Notes under the pieces: model-generated
The model's database searches: none
What the model saw: only the letters and a program-made list of their open reading frames with translations
What the model was told of the DNA's origin: nothing
NCBI RefSeq assembly: GCF_030816115.1
Contig: NZ_JAUSXQ010000001.1
Span: 558,001 to 622,000, forward strand
Direction: 5' to 3'
From: Chryseobacterium sp. W4I1
GTDB lineage: Bacteria > Bacteroidota > Bacteroidia > Flavobacteriales > Weeksellaceae
DNA length: 64,000 bases
Made by a program: the position numbers and the translations under genes
Part shown: positions 1-8,060 of the stretch, piece after piece
Numbering within the stretch: position 1 is the first letter of the stretch
How the letters are laid out: every line of letters starts with the position of its first letter

Positions 1-444
1 AGTATAGCCCTGGTAATAAGCCAGGTTGATAAGTTCTTGTTTATCAACTTCCAGACCTTCAAGCACGTTGTTAAATCCAATAAAATCGGATGAATTGTTA
101 GTCGTTGAAAGTTCTGCAGAGTTATATACGAAATCCGGAAGCGGTTGGTTTTTAAGTTCGTTTTGAAAACCTTTTGATTTTAAATAATCTATTGCTGTAT
201 TTCTTGCAATATTGATCATCCACGTATAAAATCTTCCTTTTGAGACATCATATTGGTGAATAGAATTCCAGATTTTAACAAAAACATCCTGAATGATCTC
301 TTCTGTATAATCTTTTGACTGAACGATTCGGAATACCACCCCATACAGTGCCCCTGCATAATGGTCATATAAATAATGAAAGCCTGTTTCGTTTTTTTCT
401 TTGAGTAAAACGATAAGCTGCTCTTCCGAATAGTTTGTTTTAAT
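1..444 (-). CDS. RNA polymerase ECF sigma-70 factor, 3' end outside window
   Basis: The minus strand encodes an ECF sigma factor running off the left edge. The visible part reads through the region-2 helices: HYAGALYGVVFRIVQSKD, then DYTEEIIQDVFVKIW (core-RNAP contact) and GRFYTWMINIARNTAIDYLK (-10 recognition). Region 4 begins near the edge. The reading frame has no ATG, GTG or TTG: upstream of the conserved KTNYSEEQL segment is an ATT codon at 444-442, and an in-frame TGA lies at 459-457. I place the start at ATT because a TAnnTTTG box sits just upstream. An ATG at 460-458 is in another frame and stops after six codons. Such factors normally act with an anti-sigma factor, which would lie outside the window. 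Confidence 0.85.
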   Translation of the reverse strand, partial: MKTNYSEEQLIVLLKEKNETGFHYLYDHYAGALYGVVFRIVQSKDYTEEIIQDVFVKIWNSIHQYDVSKGRFYTWMINIARNTAIDYLKSKGFQNELKNQPLPDFVYNSAELSTTNNSSDFIGFNNVLEGLEVDKQELINLAYYQGYT

Positions 445-462
445 GGTGTATAATTTTCATTC

Positions 463-495
463 CAAATGTAATAAAATAAAACACATTACATACAA
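463..495 (-). promoter_or_regulatory. Bacteroidota-type promoter of the ECF sigma gene
   Basis: On the minus strand TTG (495-493) is followed after 22 nt by TACATTTG (470-463), matching the Bacteroidota TTTG/TAnnTTTG consensus with slightly long spacing. Transcription would begin near 457, downstream of the out-of-frame ATG at 460-458. This supports initiation at the ATT codon at 444. Confidence 0.45.
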
Positions 496-553
496 AAACC
501 AGAAATTCTTTTACATCGTAAATGATTTTAAGTAATCATTTATAATTATCAAA

Positions 554-1072
554 ATGAAAAACAGCATTATAAAAACAGTTTTTACCTGCTTTCTGGCGGT
601 CACAGCAGGAAAAGGTTTTGCCCAGTCAGGGAAATTCAAAACAAAAAATCCTTACTATTCCAGAACCGTAACTACTCCTTTAAAAGTAAGCAATGCAGAA
701 TGGAAAAAGATCCTCAGTCCGGAACTTTACCAGGTTGCCAGAGAAGGAGCTACAGAAACTGCTTTCACCGGAAAGTATGATGAATTTGATGAAAAAGGAA
801 CTTATTTCTGTGCAGTCTGCGGCAATCCACTGTTCTTTTCAACTTCAAAATTTGCCACGACCTGCGGATGGCCTTCATTTTATCAGCCACTTCGTAAGAA
901 CAGCGTGAAATACAGAAAAGATAGTTCTTACAATATGGAAAGAACTGAGGTTTTATGTGGGAGATGCGATTCTCATCTCGGACATAGGTTTGATGACGGG
1001 CCTAAACCTACCGGAAAACGATTCTGTATGAACTCCGTTTGTCTGGATTTTGAACCTAATTATAAAAATTAA
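554..1072 (+). CDS. msrB: Peptide-methionine (R)-S-oxide reductase, secreted
   Basis: MsrB reduces the R epimer of methionine sulfoxide in proteins. The 172-aa product has a Sec signal peptide (about residues 1-23, ending GFAQ), so it should act outside the cytoplasm. The SelR fold is complete: zinc-binding CxxC pairs C86/C89 and C135/C138, the GWPSF motif at 105-109, and catalytic C158 in RFCMNS. The motif continues SVCLDF, with Cys where many homologues have Ser/Ala. C104 before GWPSF could act as resolving cysteine. It stands alone between the sigma gene and the FAS1 gene. A second Met-sulfoxide reductase type is encoded at 7288-7737. The family call is firm; the periplasmic location is inferred from the signal peptide. 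Confidence 0.93.
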   Translation: MKNSIIKTVFTCFLAVTAGKGFAQSGKFKTKNPYYSRTVTTPLKVSNAEWKKILSPELYQVAREGATETAFTGKYDEFDEKGTYFCAVCGNPLFFSTSKFATTCGWPSFYQPLRKNSVKYRKDSSYNMERTEVLCGRCDSHLGHRFDDGPKPTGKRFCMNSVCLDFEPNYKN

Positions 1073-1192
1073 TAATCTGATATTCAGTCGTTTGATTAAA
1101 AGTGTCATTTTTTTAAATCTAAAATCAAACCATCCTCGTAAATGAAGTTAAGAACACAATTCAAATAGATATTTAACTTAAAAAATCAAAAA

Positions 1193-1762
1193 ATGAACAC
1201 AAGATTAAAAATCGCAGTTTTAGCAATGATCACTTTATCATTCGCTTTCAGTGGGAAGGTAACTGCACAGATGATGAAAGAAAAAACAGTAATGGTAGGC
1301 GGTGCGCCAATGTATCCATCTAAAAATATTATTGAAAATGCGGTCAACTCCAAAGATCATAAGACTTTGGTAGCAGCAGTAAAAGCGGCAGGTTTGGTAG
1401 AGACTCTTCAGGGGGCAGGTCCTTTCACGGTACTGGCTCCTACAGATGCAGCTTTCGCCAAGCTTCCAAAAGGAACCGTTGAAACTCTGGTAAAACCTGA
1501 AAATAAAGCAACCCTTACCAAGATTTTAACCTATCACGTTTTGGCCGGAAAATACAGTGCTAAAGAGATCTGGGCAACTGTAAAAGCCGGAAACGGTAAA
1601 AGTATGATGAAAACTGTAGAAGGTGAAGAACTTACCTTCTGGACAAAAGGTAAAAACCTTTATGTAAGAGATTCTAAAGGAAATGATGCAAAAATAACCA
1701 TAGCTGACGTGAACCAGTCAAATGGAGTGATTCACGTGATCGATACGGTGCTAATGCCGTAG
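1193..1762 (+). CDS. Secreted fasciclin (FAS1) domain protein
   Basis: The 189-aa protein has a signal peptide (cleavage near A25-Q26) and one FAS1 domain filling residues ~45-189. The H1 box [15 protein letters not shown] and the C-terminal H2 box [12 protein letters not shown] are both clear. FAS1 domains mediate adhesion in many lineages; the bacterial role is usually unknown. The gene ends in a strong terminator and is followed by two ferritin-like genes, a grouping I infer to be envelope or stress related. No catalytic motif is visible. Confidence 0.92.
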   Translation: MNTRLKIAVLAMITLSFAFSGKVTAQMMKEKTVMVGGAPMYPSKNIIENAVNSKDHKTLVAAVKAAGLVETLQGAGPFTVLAPTDAAFAKLPKGTVETLVKPENKATLTKILTYHVLAGKYSAKEIWATVKAGNGKSMMKTVEGEELTFWTKGKNLYVRDSKGNDAKITIADVNQSNGVIHVIDTVLMP

Positions 1763-1775
1763 TGTTTAGTTGTTG

Positions 1776-1806
1776 AACAGCATAATTCTTTATGCTGTTT
1801 TTTCTC
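1776..1806 (+). terminator. Intrinsic terminator after the FAS1 gene
   Basis: Arms AACAGCATA (1776-1784) and TATGCTGTT (1791-1799) form a 9-bp stem with a 6-nt loop, followed by a run of T to 1803. Confidence 0.85.
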
Positions 1807-1845
1807 CCTTTTTGAGAATATTCTAACCCATAAACAAATAATATT

Positions 1846-2559
1846 ATGAAAAAAACTATTAATGTTTCTAGCCAGGGTGCTACTCTGGATACAGGCAGAA
1901 GAAATTTTTTGAAACTGGGCGGTATAGGACTGGCGATGGCCGGACTTACACTTATCGGTTGTACCGACGACGACAATTTTGAATTCACAGACAATACCAG
2001 GGTTTTTGATCTGGGTAGTGGTGACGTGGGAATTCTGAACTACGCTTATGCATTGGAACAGCTGGAAGCTGATTTTTATACCAAAGTGGTGAATAATTTT
2101 TATTCAGGAATTTCAAGTATTGAAAAAGAACTCTTCACAGATCTTTATCATCATGAAGTGATCCACCGCGACTTTTTTAAAGCAGCCATCACAGGGGCAA
2201 CAACCAATGTGTTGCCTACGCTTGAATTTAAATATACCAATGTGAATTTTAATGACAGGAATTCTGTTCTGGCAACAGCGAAAGCACTGGAAGATACAGG
2301 AGTGGCGGCTTATAACGGGGCTGGGAAGTACATTACCAATCCGGCTTACCTGGTGATTGCAGGAAAAATAGTTTCGGTGGAGGCCAGACACGCTTCGGCG
2401 ATCAGGAATATTATCAATCCCGGATCTACTGATTTTTCAGGTGATGACGTGATTGATGCCAATGGTCTTGATCTTGCGAAAGAACCTAAAGACATTGTAA
2501 TGGCAGCAGGAGGATTCATAAAAACTCCTTTTACGTGGAAAGAAATGGGAATCAGTTAA
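1846..2559 (+). CDS. Ferritin-like domain lipoprotein with Tat-like signal
   Basis: This 237-aa protein carries RRNFLK at 18-23, a hydrophobic stretch and LIGC (C39), so it looks like a Tat-exported lipoprotein. The rest is a four-helix ferritin-like (Ferritin_2 type) domain. Candidate metal ligands are the paired Glu/His motifs ALEQLEADFY, HHEVIHRDFF, ALEDTGVAAY and SVEARHASAIR. Its partner 25 nt downstream has the same motifs, so they probably form an operon and may form a hetero-oligomer (inference). Iron storage or redox activity has not been shown for this subfamily. Confidence 0.85.
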   Translation: MKKTINVSSQGATLDTGRRNFLKLGGIGLAMAGLTLIGCTDDDNFEFTDNTRVFDLGSGDVGILNYAYALEQLEADFYTKVVNNFYSGISSIEKELFTDLYHHEVIHRDFFKAAITGATTNVLPTLEFKYTNVNFNDRNSVLATAKALEDTGVAAYNGAGKYITNPAYLVIAGKIVSVEARHASAIRNIINPGSTDFSGDDVIDANGLDLAKEPKDIVMAAGGFIKTPFTWKEMGIS

Positions 2560-2583
2560 TTAATCACTTCAAAATCTACTATT

Positions 2584-3399
2584 ATGAACATTCTTAAATT
2601 ACTAGATAAGCTTTCTAATGATAAATTTTTTACTACGGAAGCTACAAGATTAGAAACTCTTACCCATGTCTCAACATTCGGTAAAAAAGCAGCGGTAGCA
2701 GCAGTTCCACTGGGATTAGGAGCATTAATGGCAACTCCGGTTAAAGCAGAAACTGTGGACAGTACTGTTTCCGGAAGTTTTTTTAAAAGTGCCCTGACAG
2801 ATGCTTTACAGTTAGCATTAACGCTGGAATATCTTGAAAATGAATATTATGCATTAGGTCTGGCAGCAGTTGGATTAATTCCAAATGCAGACCGTCCTGT
2901 TTTTATGCAGATCTCAAAACATGAATCGGCCCATGTGGGATTTCTGAAAAGTACATTGACATCCCTAGGTGAAACTCCAAAACCAAAGCCTGTTTTTGAC
3001 TTTACAGCAGGAGGGAATTTTATGCCTTTTACAGATTACAATCAGTTTCTTATTCTGGCTCAGGCCTTTGAAGATACGGGTGTTCGTGCTTACAAAGGAC
3101 AAGCCGGAAATGTAATGTCTAACAAAGCTGTTTTACAGGCAGCACTGCAAATACACTCTGTAGAGGCAAGACATGCTTCACAGGTGAGAAGAATGAGAGC
3201 CAATAAAGGCTGGATAGAGCTGGCAAACGGCGGAAGTATGCCTACGGCCACCAATGCTGTATATGCCGGAGAAGACAATGTAAATCAGGCTGGATTCAAT
3301 ACCTCAACTGCTTTTGGAGCTGCGGCGGGATCTGCAGCTTATGATGAAGTTTTAAGTGGAAGTGAGGCTACAGCCATTGCTTCCTTATTTATTGTCTGA
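2584..3399 (+). CDS. Ferritin-like domain protein, second copy
   Basis: This 271-aa paralogue of the preceding gene lies 25 nt after it. The N-terminal ~35 residues are polar, followed by a hydrophobic segment (about 35-55) that may be a late export signal or anchor. The ferritin-like motifs are LTLEYLENEYY, KHESAHVGFL, AFEDTGVRAYKG and SVEARHASQVRR, giving a plausible set of helix Glu/His metal ligands. The C-terminal ~60 residues are Ala/Gly/Ser-rich. Co-transcription with the lipoprotein paralogue is likely because only a short gap and no terminator separate them. Confidence 0.85.
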   Translation: MNILKLLDKLSNDKFFTTEATRLETLTHVSTFGKKAAVAAVPLGLGALMATPVKAETVDSTVSGSFFKSALTDALQLALTLEYLENEYYALGLAAVGLIPNADRPVFMQISKHESAHVGFLKSTLTSLGETPKPKPVFDFTAGGNFMPFTDYNQFLILAQAFEDTGVRAYKGQAGNVMSNKAVLQAALQIHSVEARHASQVRRMRANKGWIELANGGSMPTATNAVYAGEDNVNQAGFNTSTAFGAAAGSAAYDEVLSGSEATAIASLFIV

Positions 3400-3429
3400 C
3401 GCGATTTTTTTAATATTATTTTAGGTGTG

Positions 3430-3465
3430 ATCCTATCCTTGTAAAATAAGAGGGTAGGATTTTTT
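3430..3465 (+). terminator. Intrinsic terminator after the ferritin-like pair
   Basis: ATCCTATCC and its partner GGGTAGGAT (one G-U pair) form a stem ending at 3460, followed by TTTTTT. Confidence 0.75.
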
Positions 3466-3560
3466 GAGTACAAATAGTACCCGAAAGTGTAATGGTATCG
3501 CATCGTTTTTATCATCAATTTTACAGCAGTAATTATCATTGTGATTTAAAACTAAATATC

Positions 3561-4814
3561 ATGGAAACACTACACTTACGCCTTATGAAGCTGTTTGTAT
3601 GCCTGCTTCTTCTTTCTTTTTTTTCCAATCTCTATTCACAGCCAGTTTTGCTTGGCCGGATATATGATCAGGCTCATCAGCAGTCTTTTGCCTTATACAG
3701 CGACGGAATGATGATACAGGATGGTAACCCTATGAACAGAGGTTTAGCCCAACGCGACCCTTCCGGGATGATGTATTTAAGGCTGCCGGCTGCCAATCCG
3801 CAACAGAAAGCTTTTTTCCTGGATTACAGCAGGAATGTGATTGAAATTGATTATGTACAAGGAGCAAGGGTGATCGGTTATTCAGATATTCAGCCGCCGG
3901 CACAACCAGTGATGAATTATACACCGCCACAATACAGTCCGAATGTGGGTATTCAGACTGCCAACGGATTTCAGCCTTTACCCAGCCAGATAGTAGATGT
4001 TAATAATCCATATGGTAACCTGATGATCACGAATGAGCAGACGGCTGCGAATTGTTATAATCAGTCTATGGGCTTTAATGGAGCATTAGATCAGCAAAAG
4101 TTTGGAGACTGTATGGTTGAAAATATGGCAGGAAAAAAGGAAAATGAAATTTATAAATGTGTTAAAAATGCTTCAACAGCTGAAGAACAGGCATTATGTC
4201 TTGTAGGAACAATGGGTGGTGCTAATGAAAGAAAGATCTCCCAGTCCTTACTGAAATGTTATCAGCAGTATGGGAACGATTACAGTAAATATCCTTTGTG
4301 TCTTGCAGGAGAATCTTCTGATCCCGAACTTCAGAAACTGCTTTCCTGTGTACAGCAGCAGGGTCAGTATGGGCAGGTGAATTTCATGAATACAGCGATG
4401 TGTTATGGAGCAGGTAAGCTTAATTTAAATACAGAAGCGCAGATTGTGGTACAGTGTGCGGTAACCTCAGGTGGTCAGCCTTATGTTTTTGCAGGTTGTG
4501 CAGGTGGTCAGCTCATGGCCAGGGAGCTTGATAAATGTCTTACCATTGGTGTGGGGGGAGATTCGGGATGTTTTGGTAAGAATAATGATATCGTTAAAGG
4601 CTTAAATAAAATCGGTTCAGAATTACAAAATCAATTTGGTCCTACTAATGATATTGTAAAAACCTGGAATGCTTCTGTTCATGATATTCAATATGGGCCG
4701 GGACAGAATCACGAAGCCGTAAAAATTATCAGGAATGTAGGCAATGAATTAGGCAAAGCCGGAAATAATATCGGAAAAGAAATTAAAAAAGTATTGCCAA
4801 GAATCAAATGGTAG
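3561..4814 (+). CDS. Secreted protein with paired-cysteine repeats, function unknown
   Basis: I start at ATG 3561, because the next ~27 residues (LRLMKLFVCLLLLSFFSNLYSQ within) are a classic signal peptide; the upstream in-frame ATG at 3492 would bury it. The mature part begins PVLLGRIYD and has a Pro-rich linker (QPPAQPVMNYTPPQYSP). Then come about six modules of the form C-x(11-20)-C, most of them closed by a hydrophobic residue and Gly (CLVG, CLAG, CYGAG, CAGG, CFG). The C-terminal ~70 residues have no Cys and are polar. The repeats suggest small disulfide-stapled helical hairpins in an exported protein. I do not recognise the family. Confidence 0.75.
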   Translation: METLHLRLMKLFVCLLLLSFFSNLYSQPVLLGRIYDQAHQQSFALYSDGMMIQDGNPMNRGLAQRDPSGMMYLRLPAANPQQKAFFLDYSRNVIEIDYVQGARVIGYSDIQPPAQPVMNYTPPQYSPNVGIQTANGFQPLPSQIVDVNNPYGNLMITNEQTAANCYNQSMGFNGALDQQKFGDCMVENMAGKKENEIYKCVKNASTAEEQALCLVGTMGGANERKISQSLLKCYQQYGNDYSKYPLCLAGESSDPELQKLLSCVQQQGQYGQVNFMNTAMCYGAGKLNLNTEAQIVVQCAVTSGGQPYVFAGCAGGQLMARELDKCLTIGVGGDSGCFGKNNDIVKGLNKIGSELQNQFGPTNDIVKTWNASVHDIQYGPGQNHEAVKIIRNVGNELGKAGNNIGKEIKKVLPRIKW

Positions 4815-4841
4815 CTGCTTGAAAATTGTCTTTTAAATATA

Positions 4842-4874
4842 AAATCCTCTGAAATCATTGATTTCAGAGGATTT
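4842..4874. terminator. Bidirectional terminator hairpin
   Basis: A perfect inverted repeat, AAATCCTCTGAAAT (4842-4855) and ATTTCAGAGGATTT (4861-4874), lies between the convergent Cys-repeat gene and tRNA-Leu and can serve both. Confidence 0.75.
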
Positions 4875-4876
4875 AG

Positions 4877-4958
4877 TACCCAGTACCAGAATCGAACTGG
4901 TACATCTTTCGATACTAGAGTTTGAGTCTAGCGCGTCTACCAATTCCGCCAACTGGGC
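4877..4958 (-). tRNA. tRNA-Leu (CAA)
   Basis: The 82-nt minus-strand tRNA has acceptor GCCCAGT pairing ACTGGGT, D arm GGCGGAATTGGTAGACGC, anticodon stem CTAGA/TCTAG with loop CTCAAAC (anticodon CAA, reading UUG), a long variable arm typical of class II tRNAs, and T arm with loop TTCGATT. The discriminator is A and CCA is not encoded. Confidence 0.95.
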
Positions 4959-5026
4959 ATGTGTTAAATCGGTGTGCAAATATAAAAACTTTTTTTAATG
5001 TTCAAAAGCTTTTTCAGGGAAAAATT

Positions 5027-5794
5027 TTAAAATTCTATCTCCAGACCGTCATAGGCCAGGTGTATTCCTTCCGGAAGATCCTTATCTTCAATATCATGCA
5101 GTCCCAGATGATGACTGATGTGCGTTAAAAATAATTTTTTAGGCTTAAGCTCTTTAAACAGGGCAATTACATCGGGAAGAATAAAATGGGCAGGGTGCGG
5201 ATCAAATTTCCTGATGCAGTTCAATACCAATACATCCAGATTCTGTAATTTTTTCTTTTCGGTATCAGAAATAAAATTGGCATCTGTGATATAGGCAAGA
5301 TTTTTAAACTTGTATCCAAACACTGTAATTTTATAATGAATCACTTCAATAGGGGTGATTTCCGTATCCAGAACATGAAAAGATTTATTTTCAATTTCGT
5401 GAAGGTCGAAGGCCGGAGCTCCCGGGTATCTTACATCAGCGAAAGCATAAGGAAAACGTTTTTTGATCTCATGCCCGACTCTTTGGTAGCAGTAAATGGG
5501 CATATCTTTTCCACTTTTAAAGATCAATGGACGCATATCATCAAGCCCGATCACATGATCATTATGCTCGTGCGTAAGAAGAGCAATGTCTACATTGTTT
5601 TCATGGTTAAGAAGCATTTGTTCCCTGAAATCCGGTCCGCAATCGATGAGTATTTTTCTACTTTCCTCAGTAGTAATCATTACTGAAGAGCGGAAACGCT
5701 TGTCTTTGGGATTTTTGGAGGTACATACTTCACATGTACAGCCTATAACGGGTACACCTTGGGAAGTACCAGTTCCTAAAAATTTCAACTTCAT
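5027..5794 (-). CDS. MBL-fold metallo-hydrolase, PhnP/cyclic-phosphodiesterase-like
   Basis: This 255-aa cytoplasmic metallo-beta-lactamase-fold enzyme carries THEHNDH at 74-80 (the HxHxDH di-metal site). An N-terminal CTCEVC cluster (C19-C24) resembles the structural-zinc site of PhnP-type phosphodiesterases. Further ligands are likely in DCGPDF (51-56), AYITDAN and the C-terminal FLTHISHH. PhnP cleaves ribosyl cyclic phosphates, but no phn genes occur here, so the substrate is open. It is divergent from the gene at 5849. Confidence 0.85.
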   Translation of the reverse strand: MKLKFLGTGTSQGVPVIGCTCEVCTSKNPKDKRFRSSVMITTEESRKILIDCGPDFREQMLLNHENNVDIALLTHEHNDHVIGLDDMRPLIFKSGKDMPIYCYQRVGHEIKKRFPYAFADVRYPGAPAFDLHEIENKSFHVLDTEITPIEVIHYKITVFGYKFKNLAYITDANFISDTEKKKLQNLDVLVLNCIRKFDPHPAHFILPDVIALFKELKPKKLFLTHISHHLGLHDIEDKDLPEGIHLAYDGLEIEF

Positions 5795-5812
5795 TTTCTT
5801 TTGAGGTTGGTT

Positions 5813-5820
5813 TAATTTTG
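5813..5820 (+). promoter_or_regulatory. Candidate -7 box upstream of the 5849 gene
   Basis: TAATTTTG matches TAnnTTTG 28 nt before the ATG at 5849. I see no good -33 TTTG at the usual distance, so this is a weak call. Confidence 0.3.
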
Positions 5821-5848
5821 GTAAATTTACGAAAAATTTTACGGGCTA

Positions 5849-7276
5849 ATGTATCAGAAACTAACTCCTAAGCAAAAAGCATTAACAATTAATCTAGATC
5901 CCAGTATTTATGGGACTTTCGCAGAGATTGGAGCAGGGCAGGAGACTGTTCGACACTTTTTTAGAGCGGGAGGGGCTTCCGGTACAATTGCTAAGGCAAT
6001 GTCTGCTTACGACAAAGATTTCAGTGATGCCATTTACGGAAAAGAGGTCAAAAACAGGTATGTTACCCAGAACCGACTTCGAAAAATGCTCCGTTATGAA
6101 GTAGCATTAATTGAAGAAAGGATTTCAAGGGAAAATAATCCGAACAGAAAGTTTTTCTCTTATGCAAACACGGTTACAACAATTAATTTCGACAAAACAC
6201 TCAAAGGCCACGGCTGGGTAGGAATCCGTTTTCAGACCAAAGAAAATGAAGACTATAATGAGATCGTGATCCATGTAAAATTCAATGAAAATGATGCCAC
6301 CTTACAGCAGGAAACCTTAGGAAACCTTGGGGTAAACCTTATCTTCGGAGCTTTCAACTATTACGACAATCCCAGAACGTTAATCGAATCTTTATACGAT
6401 GACATTGCAAAAGACGGTCTTGATATTGATATGATTGATTTCAGCGGTCCTGCTTTTGATTATGTTGATAACCGCTTGATGTCACTGCAACTGGTAAAGC
6501 ACGGAATGACAGATGCGGTGATCTTCAATTCTCAGGGGAATAATATGCTTCCTGCAGATGTTCTGTACAAGAAAAATATCTTTGCGGTAAGAGGAAGTTT
6601 CAGACCTGTAACGAAAGTGAATATCGATATGCTTAAAAACGGCCTCGAGATGTTCCAGAAAGATGCGATCTGTACCCATGAAGAAACAGAAGTTCTGATT
6701 GAGATTACCATTTCAAACCTTAGGGCAGATGGGGATATTGACGAAAGAGACTTTATGGACAGGGTAGATATTCTTGGCAAATTAGGCTATACCGTTATTA
6801 TTTCAAATTTCTCTGAATATTATAGGCTGATTGATTATTTTGCTTCATATACATCCGGAGATATTGGTGTTGCTATGGGAGTAAACAATCTTCTGATGGT
6901 ATTTGATGAGAAATATTACAAAGATCTTTCAGGAGGAATTCTGGAAGCATTCGGAAAGTTCTTCAGAAACGGAATGAGGGTGTATCTTTATCCTTATAAA
7001 GATCCTGAAACTCATGAATTATTGGATTCTTCAAACCTTAAAGTAGAAGAAAACCTTAAAGAGCTTTACAAATATTTCAAACACAATAATCGTATTGTAG
7101 ACATTACGAACCACAATCCGGAGTTCCTGGAAATTTATTCCAGAGAGATCTTAAGAAAAATAGCATGCTGTGTCAAAGGCTGGGAAAACCAAGTTCCTGA
7201 AGGCGTTGCAGAAATGATAAAAGAGCGCGGAATGTTCGGTTATAAAGACGAACTTTCTTTAAAACAATTCTCTTAA
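5849..7276 (+). CDS. Conserved Bacteroidota protein of unknown function
   Basis: The 475-aa soluble protein belongs to a family I recognise as strongly conserved in Bacteroidota (N-terminal YGTFAEIGAGQETVRHFFRA and GGASGTIAKAMSAYDKDF). The names it carries in databases do not fit any motif I can see: there is no signal peptide, TonB plug or nucleotidyltransferase signature. Other well-conserved stretches are FFSYANTVTTINF, KGHGWVGIRFQT and SNLRADGDIDERDFMDR. The GAF-type reductase gene follows after 11 nt, so the two are probably co-transcribed. I do not assign a function. Confidence 0.85.
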   Translation: MYQKLTPKQKALTINLDPSIYGTFAEIGAGQETVRHFFRAGGASGTIAKAMSAYDKDFSDAIYGKEVKNRYVTQNRLRKMLRYEVALIEERISRENNPNRKFFSYANTVTTINFDKTLKGHGWVGIRFQTKENEDYNEIVIHVKFNENDATLQQETLGNLGVNLIFGAFNYYDNPRTLIESLYDDIAKDGLDIDMIDFSGPAFDYVDNRLMSLQLVKHGMTDAVIFNSQGNNMLPADVLYKKNIFAVRGSFRPVTKVNIDMLKNGLEMFQKDAICTHEETEVLIEITISNLRADGDIDERDFMDRVDILGKLGYTVIISNFSEYYRLIDYFASYTSGDIGVAMGVNNLLMVFDEKYYKDLSGGILEAFGKFFRNGMRVYLYPYKDPETHELLDSSNLKVEENLKELYKYFKHNNRIVDITNHNPEFLEIYSREILRKIACCVKGWENQVPEGVAEMIKERGMFGYKDELSLKQFS

Positions 7277-7287
7277 AAATAAATAAA

Positions 7288-7737
7288 ATGTCAGAACTAA
7301 AGAAAAGACTTTCTTCCATTCTTGAAAGTCCAAAACATAATACAGAGGAGAAACTTGAGAAAGTATGTCATCTGCTGGATCAGGAAATTTCATACTTCAA
7401 CTGGACAGGGTTTTACTTTAAAAACGGAGACAAAGATGAACTGATCTTAGGCCCTTATGTAGGAGCTCCTACAGATCACACCATTATTCCTTATGGAAAA
7501 GGAATCTGCGGGCAGGTTGCGGTTTCCAATGAAACATTCGTAGTTCCGGATGTTAATCAGGAAAGCAATTATTTAAGCTGCTCTATTGATACCAAAGCTG
7601 AAATTGTAGTTCCTATTTTCAAGGATGGGCAGAATGTAGGTCAGATTGATATTGATTCCCACAAAGTGGATCCATTTACAGCTGAGGACCGTGAATTATT
7701 GGAATGGCTTTGTAACGAGGTTTCCAAGATTTTGTAA
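7288..7737 (+). CDS. GAF-domain free methionine-(R)-sulfoxide reductase
   Basis: This 149-aa single-GAF protein matches fRMsr enzymes, which reduce free L-Met-(R)-sulfoxide. Diagnostic parts are GPYVGAPTDHTIIPYGKGICG (C74), VVPDVNQESNYLSCS (C98, position of the catalytic Cys), EIVVPI and IDIDS near the end. The first of the three classical cysteines is absent: the site after GAP reads TDH. Resolution would therefore rely on C74/C98 only. It is cytoplasmic and complements the exported MsrB at 554. It lies 11 nt after the conserved unknown gene and ends in a terminator. Confidence 0.85.
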   Translation: MSELKKRLSSILESPKHNTEEKLEKVCHLLDQEISYFNWTGFYFKNGDKDELILGPYVGAPTDHTIIPYGKGICGQVAVSNETFVVPDVNQESNYLSCSIDTKAEIVVPIFKDGQNVGQIDIDSHKVDPFTAEDRELLEWLCNEVSKIL

Positions 7738-7766
7738 TTTAAATTTCAGTACGAAATAATAATACC

Positions 7767-7794
7767 AGCTCCGATTGTATATCGGAGCTTTTTT
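7767..7794 (+). terminator. Intrinsic terminator after the fRMsr gene
   Basis: AGCTCCGAT (7767-7775) pairs with ATCGGAGCT (7781-7789) around a 5-nt loop, followed by TTTTT. Confidence 0.85.
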
Positions 7795-8060
7795 GTTGAA
7801 AGTTGAGGGAGAGATACTTGAAGGCAATAATGTTTATTAGAGCTTATTGTTGAGTTATCTTATTGTTAGCCACCCCGTCAAAAATTCCTTGAATTTTTGC
7901 CACCCCTCCGAAGGAGGGTAATTTTGATCCGACGAATTTTTGTGTGATGAAATTTTTTGATTTTCAAGAAACTAAAGTGGTCTTATATTTTGAAAGTATT
8001 TAAACTTAAAAAATAACAAACGTGTATAAAAAACTTTTGTCCCTTTTGTAATAAAAAAAA
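7795..8060. repeat. Gene-free spacer with two small inverted repeats
   Basis: No supported gene occurs here. Two adjacent palindromes stand out: CAAAAATTC-ctt-GAATTTTTG (7879-7899) and CCCTCC-gaa-GGAGGG (7904-7918). Each is preceded by GCCACCCC, so GCCACCCC also forms a direct repeat. This looks like a dispersed intergenic element rather than a terminator. The rest is AT-rich and featureless to me. Confidence 0.45.
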
